The notes under the pieces are model-generated. The model was not told where the DNA came from. It did not search any database and saw nothing but the letters and a program-made list of their open reading frames with translations. Source: Stenotrophomonas sp. UBA2124 (GTDB lineage: Bacteria > Pseudomonadota > Gammaproteobacteria > Xanthomonadales > Xanthomonadaceae). From it: DNA of 64,000 nt. The position numbers and the translations under genes are program-made. Position 1 is the stretch's first letter; each line of letters opens with the position of its first letter. The stretch covers positions 62,001-126,000 of the forward strand of contig DCXY01000002.1 of assembly GCA_002329155.1 (NCBI GenBank), given 5' to 3'. Positions 54,999 to 63,997 of this stretch are shown here, piece after piece.

Positions 54999-55384
54999 AC
55001 CAGCGCCTGGCCCTGGTCACGCTGGTGGTGGCCGACTATGACGAGGCCATCGCCTGGTACACCGGCGCGCTGGGTTTCCAGCTGCTGCAGGATATCGACC
55101 AGGGCCACAAGCGCTGGGTTGTGGTCGGTCCCGCCGATGGCGGCAGTGCCGCGCTGTTGCTGGCACGCGCCAGTGACGACACGCAGCGCAGCCGCATCGG
55201 CAACCAGACCGGTGGCCGGGTCGGCTTCTTTCTGAACACCGATGACTTCTGGCGCGACCACGCCGCCATGACGGCGCGCGGCGTGGAGTTCCTCGAAACG
55301 CCACGCGACGAGCCCTATGCCACCGTCGCGGTGTTCCGCGACCTCTACGGCAACACCTGGGATCTGCTGGAGCCCAAACAATGA
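54995..55384 (+). CDS. VOC-family protein (glyoxalase/bleomycin-resistance fold)
   Basis: A 129-residue single-domain vicinal oxygen chelate protein. It opens LALVTLVVADYDEAIAWYTGALGF and closes with FRDLYGNTWDLLEP, the two paired beta-alpha-beta modules of the fold. Metal ligands and substrate are unclear. It is squeezed between rph and rdgB with four-base overlaps on both sides, so it is certainly co-expressed with these housekeeping genes. Confidence 0.85.
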   Translation: MNQRLALVTLVVADYDEAIAWYTGALGFQLLQDIDQGHKRWVVVGPADGGSAALLLARASDDTQRSRIGNQTGGRVGFFLNTDDFWRDHAAMTARGVEFLETPRDEPYATVAVFRDLYGNTWDLLEPKQ

Positions 55385-55980
55385 AACTGGTACTGGCCAG
55401 CGGCAACGCCGGCAAACTGAAGGAACTGCAGGCGATGCTGGCTGGCCTGCCACTGCAGATCGTGCCGCAGGGCGAACTGGGTGTGGGCGACGTTGCCGAA
55501 ACCGGCCTCACCTTCGTCGAGAACGCACTGATCAAGGCACGCCACGCGTGTGAGGTCACCGGCCTGCCGGCGCTGGCCGACGACTCCGGGCTGATCGTCG
55601 ATGCGCTCGATGGCGCGCCCGGCCTGTACAGCGCACGCTACGCAGGCACGCCTACCAACGACGACGCCAACAACAGCAAACTGCTGGACGCCCTGCGCGA
55701 TGTGCCGCCCGAGCACCGCAGCGCACGCTTCTACGCCGTCATCGTGCTGCTGCGCCATGCCAACGACCCGCAACCGCTGATCTGCGAAGGCAGCTGGGAA
55801 GGCCGCATCATCGACGAGCGCCGTGGCAGCAACGGCTTCGGCTACAACCCGGTGTTCCTGGACGAGGAACTGGGCCTGACCGCCGCGCAGATGGAACCAG
55901 AGCAGAAGAACGGCCGCAGCCACCGTGCCAAGGCGCTGGAGCTGCTGCTGCACAGGCTCTCCAGCCAATTGGCGCGCTGA
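55381..55980 (+). CDS. rdgB: XTP/dITP pyrophosphatase, RdgB/HAM1 family
   Basis: A 199-residue house-cleaning enzyme that removes dITP, XTP and related non-canonical nucleotides. It has LVLASGNAGKLKEL, the substrate loop ADDSGLIVDALDGAPG and GLYSARYAG, and SNGFGYNPVF near the end. Starts within the VOC gene stop (ATGA) and precedes hemW by 9 bases. Confidence 0.95.
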   Translation: MKLVLASGNAGKLKELQAMLAGLPLQIVPQGELGVGDVAETGLTFVENALIKARHACEVTGLPALADDSGLIVDALDGAPGLYSARYAGTPTNDDANNSKLLDALRDVPPEHRSARFYAVIVLLRHANDPQPLICEGSWEGRIIDERRGSNGFGYNPVFLDEELGLTAAQMEPEQKNGRSHRAKALELLLHRLSSQLAR

Positions 55981-55989
55981 GGACAGGCG

Positions 55990-57207
55990 ATGAGCATGCA
56001 CACCCACGTTCACGGCGACAATTGTGGCTGTGACACGCAGGCAACGACGCCGACGCAGTTGGTTCCGCCACCACTGTCGCTCTATGTGCACCTGCCGTGG
56101 TGCGTGCGCAAATGCCCGTACTGCGATTTCAACTCGCATGCCGGCAAGGGTGAGCTGCCGTTCGATGCCTATGTCGATGCATTGATCCGCGACCTGGACC
56201 AGGACCTGCCGCTGGTCTGGGGCCGGGTGGTCAACAGTGTGTTCTTCGGTGGCGGCACGCCCAGCCTGTTTCCGCCGGACGCCATCGACCGCTTCCTGCA
56301 GCAGGCCAGCGCACGCCTGCGTTTCGCGCCCAATCTGGAAGTGACGCTGGAGACCAACCCGGGCACCGCCGAGCATGGCCGCTTCGACCGCTACCGTGCC
56401 GCAGGCGTGAACCGCATCAGCTTCGGCATCCAGACCTTCAACGACGAGGCGCTCAGGCGCCTGGGCCGCATCCACGACAGCAGCGAAGCCGAGCGTGCGG
56501 TGAAGCTGGCGCAGGATGCCGGCTACCGCAATTTCAACATCGACCTGATGTACGCGCTGCCACAGCAGACGCTGGCGCAGGCCGAGCACGACCTGGAGCG
56601 CGCCTTCGCGCTGGATCCCACCCACATCTCGCATTACCAGCTGACCCTGGAACCGAACACGGTCTTCTTCGCGCGGCCGCCGCAGGGCATTCCGGACGAA
56701 GACCATGCCTGGGACATGCAGGAGCATTGCCAGGCCCTGCTCGCCCAGGCCGGTTACGGCCAGTACGAGGTCAGCGCCTACGCCCGCGACGGCTACCAGT
56801 GCGCGCACAACCTCAACTACTGGCGCTTCGGCGACTACCTGGGCATCGGTGCCGGTGCCCACGGCAAGATCAGCTCCGGCGCCGAGCAGCATGTGCTGCG
56901 CCGCTGGAAGCACAAGCACCCGCAGACCTTCATGGATACCGCCGGCACGGCTGCCTCCATCGGCGGTGACGAGGTGATCAGCGCCGAGCGGCTGCCGTTC
57001 GAGTACATGCTCAATCTGCTGCGCCTGCATGAAGGCTTCAGCCTGCGCGATTTTGAAGCGCGCACCGGCCTGACGCGCAGTGCCCTGCAGCCGGCTCTGG
57101 CCACCGCGGTCGAGCGCGGCTGGCTGCTTGCCAGCGGGGAAAACATGGTCCCCACCGAGCTGGGTCGGCGTTTTACCAACGATGTGGTGGAACTTTTCCT
57201 CAGCTGA
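55990..57207 (+). CDS. hemW: Radical SAM protein HemW (CpdH-like heme chaperone)
   Basis: A 405-residue radical SAM protein. The 4Fe-4S motif is CVRKCPYCDF, followed by GGGTPSL and NPGTAEHGRF in the SAM barrel, and an HemN C-terminal domain ends the protein. Long annotated as an oxygen-independent coproporphyrinogen oxidase, HemW is better supported as a heme chaperone; the alternative cannot be excluded. It has an unusual N-terminal extension MSMHTHVHGDNCGCD, rich in His and Cys. The start is ATG with GAGG nearby. The order rph-VOC-rdgB-hemW is contiguous. Confidence 0.93.
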   Translation: MSMHTHVHGDNCGCDTQATTPTQLVPPPLSLYVHLPWCVRKCPYCDFNSHAGKGELPFDAYVDALIRDLDQDLPLVWGRVVNSVFFGGGTPSLFPPDAIDRFLQQASARLRFAPNLEVTLETNPGTAEHGRFDRYRAAGVNRISFGIQTFNDEALRRLGRIHDSSEAERAVKLAQDAGYRNFNIDLMYALPQQTLAQAEHDLERAFALDPTHISHYQLTLEPNTVFFARPPQGIPDEDHAWDMQEHCQALLAQAGYGQYEVSAYARDGYQCAHNLNYWRFGDYLGIGAGAHGKISSGAEQHVLRRWKHKHPQTFMDTAGTAASIGGDEVISAERLPFEYMLNLLRLHEGFSLRDFEARTGLTRSALQPALATAVERGWLLASGENMVPTELGRRFTNDVVELFLS

Positions 57208-57281
57208 ACGTAAGAGGCCAACTGGCGCCGCCCCCGCCAAAATGGTAGAAACAGGCCCATACAGGGGCAGAACTCAAGCAG

Positions 57282-59861
57282 ATGTCAGGGACCGCATCCA
57301 GTTTGTCCAGCCAGGCGCTTGCACGGATTGCAGCGGCGCAGGCACCGCCCCGCGTACGCCAGCTTCTGGAATCGGCCTGGCAGGTCAGCCAGGAGGTACT
57401 GCGCACCCCCCTGCAGCTGTGCATGGTGGAGCTGGAGCGCAGCCTGTTCCAGATGGCCGAAAAGGCCCGCAACAGCCAGATTCAGAACGATATCTACGCC
57501 CAGCTGCGGGTGCTGCGGGACAACGCCGAGCAGTTCCCCTCGCTGTACCTGGAGGCCCTGGCCGAACAGCTGGCCGGTTTCAGGGAGCCCGCCCCGCCTG
57601 CCGGTGCCGCGCACGGCGCCGGTTTCAAGACCATGACCCTGGTCACCGACACCGATATCGACCGCGACATCGTGCTGCACGAAATGGCGCGCCGCGAAGG
57701 TTTCCGCACCACCTCCCCGCTGCAGCTGCTGGGCCAGCGTTTTGCGGTACTGGCCGCGCAACCGCCGTTGGACGTGGAGCAGCTGCCGCTTGGCCCGTAT
57801 GGCCTGTGCCGCGCGCTGCGCAGTGCCGGCGAGCGCATGCAGCTGAATCTGGAAACGCAGCTGGCGCTGTACCAGGTGTTCGAGCGGCAGGTGATGGAGC
57901 GGCATGCCGAACTGGCTGACCGCCTGAACATACAGCTGGCACGCGAAGGCGTGCTGCCGGGGCTGGTCTACCGCCCCTACCTGGTGCGGCCTTCCGCACC
58001 GCGTGGGCCCAACCATGTCCCCGGCAAGGAGGGCGCCAATGCACAAGGCGGCGGCAATCGTTCGGCCGGCCAGGGGCCGCTGACCAGCTGGCAGGGTCAG
58101 GCCCCCGCTGCGTCGTGGTCCGGCAGCCTGTCCGGTGCGCTGCAGATGCCGGCCGGTGGCGGCGCTGGTGCTGGTGCTGGCCCGGGCGATGCTGTTTCCG
58201 GCACGGGCATGGGCACGGGCATGGGTGGCGGTGGCGGTGGCGGTGGCGGTGGCGGTGGCGGTGGCGGTGGCAGTGGCAGCGGCAGTGGCAGCGGCGGTGG
58301 CGGTGGCGGTGGCGGCCAGCATGCCGGCGCGCCCGGCATGGACAACCTGCACAGCCTGCTGGATGCCGCACGCCAGGCACTGAGCCGCAGCGTGGCAGGT
58401 GCAGGTGCGGGGGCTGGCAGCGCCGGCAACGCTGTTGGCGCAATGGCAGGCGCGGCTGCGCCGGCCCTTGCCGATTCCCCCGGCGGCCTTGCCGCAGCCC
58501 TTGCCGCACACCCCGACCTGCCCCGTGGCGGCGCCCCGGTGGCAAGCGAGGCGGTGATGGACGTGCTGGGCAAGCTGCAGACCAGCGCAGCACCGGCCGG
58601 CACCCGCCGCAGCATCGGCGACATCCACGGCGCGCTGCTGTCACAGATCAAGGCCGAGCATGGCCCTGCGGCAACCCTCTCGCCGCAGGACAATGACACC
58701 CTGGACCTGCTGGGCATGCTGTTCAGCCAGATCCAGCGCGAGGTGCGCAGCACAGGCCCGGCCACCGACCTGCTCACCCAGCTGCAGGTGCCGCTGCTGC
58801 GCGCGGCCATCAGCGACCCGGAATTCTTCCAGCGCGACCAGCACCCCGCCCGCGAGCTGCTCAACGCGGTGGCCGAATCCGGCGCGGTGTGGCTCAGCGA
58901 TGAGGACAGCGACCCGGTCCTGCTGCACAAGCTCAACGAAGCCGTCACCACGGTGGTCAATGACTACCAGGGCGAAGAGGCGGTCTTTGACGAAGCCAAC
59001 CAGCGCATCCAGGCGCACCTGCGCGCGGCCGCACGCCGTGCCGAGGTCACCGAGCGCCGCCAGATTGAAGCCGCGCGCGGCAAGGAGCGGCTGGAGGCGG
59101 CCAAGCAACTGTCCACCCGCACCATCGAAGAGGTATGCCGGGGCGGCGGCACGCCAAAGTTCGTGCAGACCCTGCTGCGCAAGGCATGGTCGGACGTGCT
59201 CACCCTCACCCTGCTGCGCCAGGGTGAGGATTCGGAAGAATGGAAGCAGCGCGAGCAGGCCACGGCCCGCATCAACGAGATCACCTCGCAGCCTGCGGGC
59301 GGCGCGCCGGACATCGCCTTTGGCGATGAGGTGGAGCAGGCCCTGCAGCAAGTGGGTTACCACCGCGACGAAGCCGGCGCCATCGCCCGCCGCCTGTCCA
59401 CGCCCGGTGGTGAGGACGAGGTCACCTCCAGGACCGAGCTGACCGCCAAGCTCAAGGCCCGCGCCCGCCTGGGCGAGGCCGGCGACCGTGACGAGGAGGA
59501 AGAGCAGCGCCGCCGCGATGCGCAGCCACCACGCACGCCCACCGAGGAGGCGCATTACCGGCAGCTGCGCACCCTGCCCTTCGGCACCTGGTTCGAGTTC
59601 GCCATCAACCAGCAGGGTGACACCCGCCGCCAGCGCCTGTCCTGGTACAGCCTGATCACCGACAACGCACTGTTCGTGAACCAGCGTGGCCAGAAGGTGG
59701 CCGAGCACTCGCTGGACAGCCTGGCGCGCATGATGGGCAAGGGCCAGCTGCGCATGGTCACCGAAGACCGTGGCCGCCTGATCGACCGCGCCTGGCAGGC
59801 CACGCTGCGCACACTGCGCTCGCTCGCAGGCAACACCGCTGCCCCGGAGGAACCGGCATGA
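57282..59861 (+). CDS. DUF1631-family protein with long polyglycine tract
   Basis: An 859-residue soluble protein. The N-terminal part (about 1-260) is helical, with SLFQMAEKARNSQIQND as a recognisable stretch. Residues about 308-345 are almost all Gly with a few Ser, encoded by GGTGGC-type hexamer repeats, so the length may vary between strains. The region 420-690 is helical again. The C-terminus (about 765-855) holds GTWFEFAINQQG and RQRLSWYSLITDNALFVNQRGQK, a degenerate PilZ-like domain. Members are sometimes misnamed thymidine phosphorylases. The PilZ gene overlaps the stop, so a link to cyclic di-GMP signalling is likely. Confidence 0.8.
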   Translation: MSGTASSLSSQALARIAAAQAPPRVRQLLESAWQVSQEVLRTPLQLCMVELERSLFQMAEKARNSQIQNDIYAQLRVLRDNAEQFPSLYLEALAEQLAGFREPAPPAGAAHGAGFKTMTLVTDTDIDRDIVLHEMARREGFRTTSPLQLLGQRFAVLAAQPPLDVEQLPLGPYGLCRALRSAGERMQLNLETQLALYQVFERQVMERHAELADRLNIQLAREGVLPGLVYRPYLVRPSAPRGPNHVPGKEGANAQGGGNRSAGQGPLTSWQGQAPAASWSGSLSGALQMPAGGGAGAGAGPGDAVSGTGMGTGMGGGGGGGGGGGGGGGGSGSGSGSGGGGGGGGQHAGAPGMDNLHSLLDAARQALSRSVAGAGAGAGSAGNAVGAMAGAAAPALADSPGGLAAALAAHPDLPRGGAPVASEAVMDVLGKLQTSAAPAGTRRSIGDIHGALLSQIKAEHGPAATLSPQDNDTLDLLGMLFSQIQREVRSTGPATDLLTQLQVPLLRAAISDPEFFQRDQHPARELLNAVAESGAVWLSDEDSDPVLLHKLNEAVTTVVNDYQGEEAVFDEANQRIQAHLRAAARRAEVTERRQIEAARGKERLEAAKQLSTRTIEEVCRGGGTPKFVQTLLRKAWSDVLTLTLLRQGEDSEEWKQREQATARINEITSQPAGGAPDIAFGDEVEQALQQVGYHRDEAGAIARRLSTPGGEDEVTSRTELTAKLKARARLGEAGDRDEEEEQRRRDAQPPRTPTEEAHYRQLRTLPFGTWFEFAINQQGDTRRQRLSWYSLITDNALFVNQRGQKVAEHSLDSLARMMGKGQLRMVTEDRGRLIDRAWQATLRTLRSLAGNTAAPEEPA
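58215..58325 (+). repeat. GGTGGC hexanucleotide repeat coding for polyglycine
   Basis: About a dozen GGTGGC units, then GGCAGT/AGCGGC variants, then more GGTGGC. All units are in frame, so gain or loss of hexamers by slippage changes only the number of Gly/Ser residues. Confidence 0.85.
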
Positions 59862-60205
59862 TCACCGAAACCCGCCGCGCCCCCCGCATGCCCGTGCCGG
59901 ACATGGTGCCGGTGCGCGACCAGATGACCGAAACGGTGATAGGCCAGCTCAGCAACATCTCCGAAAGCGGCATGTTGCTGCTGGTTTCGGCACAACTCAC
60001 CGACGATGCGCTGTACCAGCTGCAGTTCACCATCCCCGACGGGCGTGGCGCCTTCCAGAACATCGACGCCGGCGTGCACCTGCTGTGGCGCGAACCAGCG
60101 CATGCGCCCGACCAGTACTGGGCTGGCTTCCGCTTCCTGACCATGGACAAGGGCCAACGCGAACAGCTGGTCAAATGGATTGAAAGCCGCCTGCCCGGCG
60201 CCTGA
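59858..60205 (+). CDS. PilZ-domain protein
   Basis: A 115-residue single-domain PilZ protein. The arginine motif is RRAPRMP at residues 6-12 and the second cyclic di-GMP motif is LSNISESGMLL (DxSxxG type) near 31-41. It overlaps the DUF1631 stop as ATGA, implying the two act together. The binding motifs look intact enough to bind cyclic di-GMP, though the first lacks the classic RxxxR spacing on one side. Confidence 0.82.
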   Translation: MITETRRAPRMPVPDMVPVRDQMTETVIGQLSNISESGMLLLVSAQLTDDALYQLQFTIPDGRGAFQNIDAGVHLLWREPAHAPDQYWAGFRFLTMDKGQREQLVKWIESRLPGA

Positions 60206-60285
60206 GTGACGAAACCGGCACAGCGCCGCATGCCTGATTGCGGCAGAATCGTGGCCCCGCATCTGTTTTCCAAGCGAGCCACGCA

Positions 60286-61614
60286 ATGAACCAGCACGAC
60301 CCCGGCGCCCTGTATTCCAACCATCTGGCCGAGCTCACCCGCCGCGCCGATGCGGCACTGGCGCGTGGCGGCTTCGAGCATCTGGTCATCCCCAGCGGCA
60401 CCCTGCACTACCAGGCCTTCGACGACCGCGACTACCCGTATGCAGTCAACCCGCTGTTCAAGACCTGGCTGCCGCTGACCCGCCTGCCCAACAGCTGGAT
60501 CATCCATACCCCCGGCAAGCGTCCCACGCTGGTCTACCACCAGCCGTTCGACTACTGGCACGCGGTGCCGGCCGCGCCCAGCGGCTGGTGGGTGGAGCAT
60601 TTCGACATCCACATCATCCGCAAGCCGGAGGAGGCACTGGCGCTGCTGCCGAAGGACGCCGCGCGCTGCGCCATCATCGGCGAGCCGCATAGCGCGCTGG
60701 GTGCTTTCGTGCCCAACAATCCGCCGGCGGTGATCAACTACCTGGACTGGTACCGCGCCTACAAGACGCCGTATGAGATCGCGCTGATGCGCCAGGCGCA
60801 GGAGATGGCCGTGCGCGGCCACCGCGCCGCCGAGGCCGCATTCCGCAGTGGCGCCAGCGAGTTCGCCATCCACATGGCCTACTGCGGCGCGGTGGGCCAG
60901 GACGCCAACGACCTGCCCTACGGCAACATCGTCGCGCTGAACGAACACGCCGCCGTGCTGCACTACACCGACCTGGGCCGCACCGCGCCGCAGCCGCTGC
61001 GCAGCTTCCTGATCGATGCCGGCGCCTCGGCTCTTGGTTACGCCAGCGACCTCACCCGCACCTATGCGGCAGCCGGCAATGACGAGTTCCAGGCACTGAT
61101 CGACGCGGTCGATGCCGCCCAGCAACGCATGTGCGCGGCCGTGCGCAGCGGCTTCGACTACAAGCAGCTGCATGTGGATGCGCATCTGTCATTGATGGGC
61201 ATCCTCAAGGATTTCGGCGTGATCACGGTTTCACCGGAAGCGGCTCTGGCCACCGGCGTCAGCGCGGCCTTCTTCCCGCACGGCATCGGCCACCTGCTCG
61301 GCGCCCAGGTCCACGATGTGGCCGGCTTCGCCGCCAGCGATGCCGGTGGCCGCGTTGAACCACCGGCAGGCCACCCGTACCTGCGCCTGACCCGCACCCT
61401 GCAACCGGGCATGGTGGTGACCATCGAACCGGGCCTGTACTTCATCGACATGCTGCTGGATGAAGTGAAGCAGGCTGGCAATGCCGCCAGCATCAACTGG
61501 GACCGCGTGGATTTCTTCCGCCCCTACGGCGGCATCCGCATCGAAGACAACGTGCTGTGCACCGAAGGCGAGGCCGACAACCTCACCCGGCCGGTGTTTG
61601 CTGCAGCGGAGTAA
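60286..61614 (+). CDS. pepQ: Xaa-Pro dipeptidase (prolidase)
   Basis: A 442-residue M24-family metallopeptidase that splits dipeptides ending in proline. The C-terminal pita-bread domain supplies the two-metal site: FLIDAGAS with a downstream DLTRTYA, HGIGHLLGAQVHD, TIEPGLYF and GGIRIEDNVL. The N-terminal half is the usual dimer domain with NPLFKTWLPLT. Length matches PepQ. The ATG at 60286 was preferred to an upstream in-frame start 16 codons earlier because the family begins there. Confidence 0.95.
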   Translation: MNQHDPGALYSNHLAELTRRADAALARGGFEHLVIPSGTLHYQAFDDRDYPYAVNPLFKTWLPLTRLPNSWIIHTPGKRPTLVYHQPFDYWHAVPAAPSGWWVEHFDIHIIRKPEEALALLPKDAARCAIIGEPHSALGAFVPNNPPAVINYLDWYRAYKTPYEIALMRQAQEMAVRGHRAAEAAFRSGASEFAIHMAYCGAVGQDANDLPYGNIVALNEHAAVLHYTDLGRTAPQPLRSFLIDAGASALGYASDLTRTYAAAGNDEFQALIDAVDAAQQRMCAAVRSGFDYKQLHVDAHLSLMGILKDFGVITVSPEAALATGVSAAFFPHGIGHLLGAQVHDVAGFAASDAGGRVEPPAGHPYLRLTRTLQPGMVVTIEPGLYFIDMLLDEVKQAGNAASINWDRVDFFRPYGGIRIEDNVLCTEGEADNLTRPVFAAAE

Positions 61615-61620
61615 GGCGTC

Positions 61621-61746
61621 ACCCCTCCCCAACCCTCCCCTGTGCTGCGCACAAGGGAGGGAGCAGAGCATTTCACTGCGGCCCCAGAAGGGGAGTTTTT
61701 ACCCCCTCCCTTTCGCCGCAGGCGAAGGGGAGGGTTGGGGAGGGGT
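61621..61746. repeat. 126-bp element with perfect 21-bp inverted ends
   Basis: The left end ACCCCTCCCCAACCCTCCCC plus T (61621-61641) is the exact complement of the right end (61726-61746). An inner hairpin (TTCGCCGCAGGCGAA) and a T-run lie inside. It sits between the convergent pepQ and pepP genes, so it could also terminate both. No target duplication is obvious. Confidence 0.75.
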
Positions 61747-61769
61747 AAGCGTTTGATCGAAAGCCGCGC

Positions 61770-63095
61770 TCAACGCGCAGCCATGAACGCCTCAATCTCG
61801 TCCGCGCTGCGTTCCAGCGCTCCGGTCAGTACATGGTGGCCCGTGTCGGTGATGAGCACATCGTCCTCGATGCGGATGCCGATACCACGCCAGCGCGGGT
61901 CCACGTCGCGGTCATCGGGTGAGATGTACAGGCCCGGCTCAATGGTGAACACCATGCCAGGCTCCAGCAGCCGCGATTCGCCGGCCACCTTGTAGTCACC
62001 CACGTCGTGCACGTCCAGCCCCAGCCAATGCCCGGTCTTGTGCCGGTAGAAACGCTGGTAATGGCGCTCGATGATGTTCTCTTCCAGGCTGCCCTTCAGC
62101 AGCCCAAGCCGCAGCAGGCCCTCGGTCAGCACCTCCACCGCAGCCAGGTGACCTTCCTCATATGCAATGCCCGGCTGTGCCTGCTCCAGCGCCGCCACCT
62201 GCGCCGCCAGCACCAGATCGTGCAGCTCACGCTGCTCCTTGCTGAAGCGCCCGTTGACCGGGAAGGTGCGGGTGATGTCGCAGGCGTAGCCCAGGTACTC
62301 GGCACCGGCGTCGATCAGCACCAGCTCACCGTCGCGGCTGGCGCTGCGGTTGTCGCGGTAATGCAGCACACAGCCGTTGGCACCGGCACCGACAATGCTG
62401 TTGTAGGCCGGGCACGCATCGTGCAGGCGGAACTCGCGCTCCAGCTCGGCCTGCAGCTCGTATTCGTGGATGCCGGCACGCGCGGCACGCATGGCCGCGC
62501 GGTGCGCGCGCACGCTGATGTCGGCGGCGGTCTGCATCAGCGCCACTTCGTCGGCGGATTTGTACAGGCGCTGCTCGTGCAGCAGGTGGCCCAGCTCAAG
62601 AAACTCATGCGGTGGCTGCGCACCGTGGCGCACCTGCGAACGCACCCGGTTCACCCAGCCGATCAGCTTCAGGTCGAAATCCGCATCGCGGCCGAAGTGG
62701 TAGTAGACGCGCGAACGCCCTTCCAGCAGGCCCGGCAGAATGTCGTCCAGATCCTCGATGGGATAGGCGTCGTCCATGCCATAGCGCGACACCGCGCCCT
62801 CCTGCCCCTCACGCGGGCCGTCCCATGCTTCACGGTCCGGGTCGCGCTCGCGGCAGAACAGGATCACCTCACCATGGCGCCGCCCCGGGATCAGCACCAG
62901 CACCGCGTCCGGCTCCTGGAAGCCGCACAGATACCAGAAGTCCGAATCCTGCCGGTAGGGGTAGTAGGTGTCGTTGCTGCGCACGCGCTCGCGCGCGGCC
63001 GGCAGCACCAGGATGGCGTCGTCGCCGGCTGCTTCCATCAACTGACGGCGGCGGCGGGCATATTCGGCGGGCGTGATCCCGGACAGTCGCTTCAT
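61770..63095 (-). CDS. pepP: Xaa-Pro aminopeptidase
   Basis: A 441-residue M24 metallopeptidase that removes N-terminal residues next to proline. N-terminal TPAEYARRRRQLM and DTYYPYRQDSDFWYLCGF are typical of PepP; the active-site motifs are LIDAGAEYLGYACDITRTFP, KTGHWLGLDVHDVGD, TIEPGLYIS and GIGIRIEDDVL. The ATG at 63095 has GAGGAG nearby. The UPF0149 gene lies 8 bases upstream on the same strand, the order ygfB-pepP found widely in gammaproteobacteria, where ubiquinone genes often follow. Confidence 0.95.
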   Translation of the reverse strand: MKRLSGITPAEYARRRRQLMEAAGDDAILVLPAARERVRSNDTYYPYRQDSDFWYLCGFQEPDAVLVLIPGRRHGEVILFCRERDPDREAWDGPREGQEGAVSRYGMDDAYPIEDLDDILPGLLEGRSRVYYHFGRDADFDLKLIGWVNRVRSQVRHGAQPPHEFLELGHLLHEQRLYKSADEVALMQTAADISVRAHRAAMRAARAGIHEYELQAELEREFRLHDACPAYNSIVGAGANGCVLHYRDNRSASRDGELVLIDAGAEYLGYACDITRTFPVNGRFSKEQRELHDLVLAAQVAALEQAQPGIAYEEGHLAAVEVLTEGLLRLGLLKGSLEENIIERHYQRFYRHKTGHWLGLDVHDVGDYKVAGESRLLEPGMVFTIEPGLYISPDDRDVDPRWRGIGIRIEDDVLITDTGHHVLTGALERSADEIEAFMAAR

Positions 63096-63103
63096 GGTGC
63101 TCC

Positions 63104-63649
63104 TCAGTTGAGGCGCTGGCGGTGGCGCGCGCCCATCACGCAGTCGCCGTGCAGCAGCAACGCGGCCACGCGCACGAACTCCTCGATCTCGGCCAGCGCG
63201 TCCTCGTCCTCGTCGGCGCTGTCGAACTCGTCGCTGCTGGACTGGGCCAGACGCGCCAGGTCCTGCAAGGCCTCCTCGCCCTCCTCGCTCAGCGCCGGGC
63301 GCTTGCCCGAGGCCAGGCCAAAGCCGCCAAGGAAGGCGCGGCACCAGTCGAACAAGGCGTCGGTACGCGCCTGCAGCGTGGCGCCCGGTTCGGCCAGCAC
63401 CAGCTCGAAGGCGAAATCACGGTCTTCCAGCTGGATTACCGTGGCCTGGCGCAGGCGGTCCAGCACACTGCCCGGCTCGGGCGTGGCCAGGCCGTCATCG
63501 GCCAGCACCTTGGCCGGCCAGGCCTGCAGGTCATCGCCACCAGCGGCCAGCCAGCCGGTCAGTGCGCCGTGCAGTTCGGCCGGGGAAGCGCCCAGGCCCA
63601 GCGACTGGCTGGCCTGGAGGATGTCGTTGACGGCGGGAAGATCGGTCAT
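63104..63649 (-). CDS. UPF0149 (YgfB/YecA-like) protein
   Basis: A 181-residue helical protein. It has SPAELHGALTGWLAAGG near the start, FDWCRAFLGGFGLA in the middle and an acidic segment (DEFDSADEDEDALAEIEEFVRVAALLLH) near the end, all typical of UPF0149/YgfB. In Pseudomonas aeruginosa a homolog modulates AmpDh3 and cell-wall recycling; whether that applies here is unknown. It is directly upstream of pepP. The ATG at 63649 begins the conserved domain. Confidence 0.9.
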   Translation of the reverse strand: MTDLPAVNDILQASQSLGLGASPAELHGALTGWLAAGGDDLQAWPAKVLADDGLATPEPGSVLDRLRQATVIQLEDRDFAFELVLAEPGATLQARTDALFDWCRAFLGGFGLASGKRPALSEEGEEALQDLARLAQSSSDEFDSADEDEDALAEIEEFVRVAALLLHGDCVMGARHRQRLN

Positions 63650-63775
63650 GTCACAGGTCTGTAAAGCGGAAAGGACCGCCGTGGCAGCATGCAACGGCAG
63701 GGGCCGCACAGTGTAACAACCACGCAGTGCGCGCCATCTTGACCGGCCATCACCGCCATGCCTATCGTGCGGGTC

Positions 63776-63997
63776 ATGGATGCCTTCGACCCCGCTGGAC
63801 AGCTTGTCGCCCTCGCCGCCCGTTTCGAGCTGCTGCTCGAACGCAACCAGCGGCTGGCCGAAGAAAACCGCAGCCTGCGCCAGCAGCAGGAACAGCTGAT
63901 CAGCGAGCGCTCGCAGCTGCTGACCAAGAACGAACAGGCCCGCTCGCGGGTCGAAGCCATGATCACCCGCCTGAAGTCGCTGGAGCAGCACACATGA
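63776..63997 (+). CDS. TIGR02449-family coiled-coil protein
   Basis: A 73-residue protein that is almost entirely a coiled coil, including LERNQRLAEENRSLRQQQEQ and NEQARSRVEAMITRLKSLEQ. This small family is usually encoded just before zapA and is of unknown function, possibly connected to cell division. The ATG at 63776 was chosen because family members begin close to it; an ATG six codons earlier (63758) cannot be excluded. The last bases overlap a possible zapA start. Confidence 0.8.
   Translation: MDAFDPAGQLVALAARFELLLERNQRLAEENRSLRQQQEQLISERSQLLTKNEQARSRVEAMITRLKSLEQHT

Noticed and set aside
58215..58325. Possible CRISPR-like repeat array
   Set aside because: The units are 6 bases with no spacers, encode Gly/Ser in frame and lie inside a gene.
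57285..58628. 447-codon antisense frame in the DUF1631 gene with repeated Thr-Ala
   Set aside because: It is the complement of the glycine repeat and has no start context or domain.
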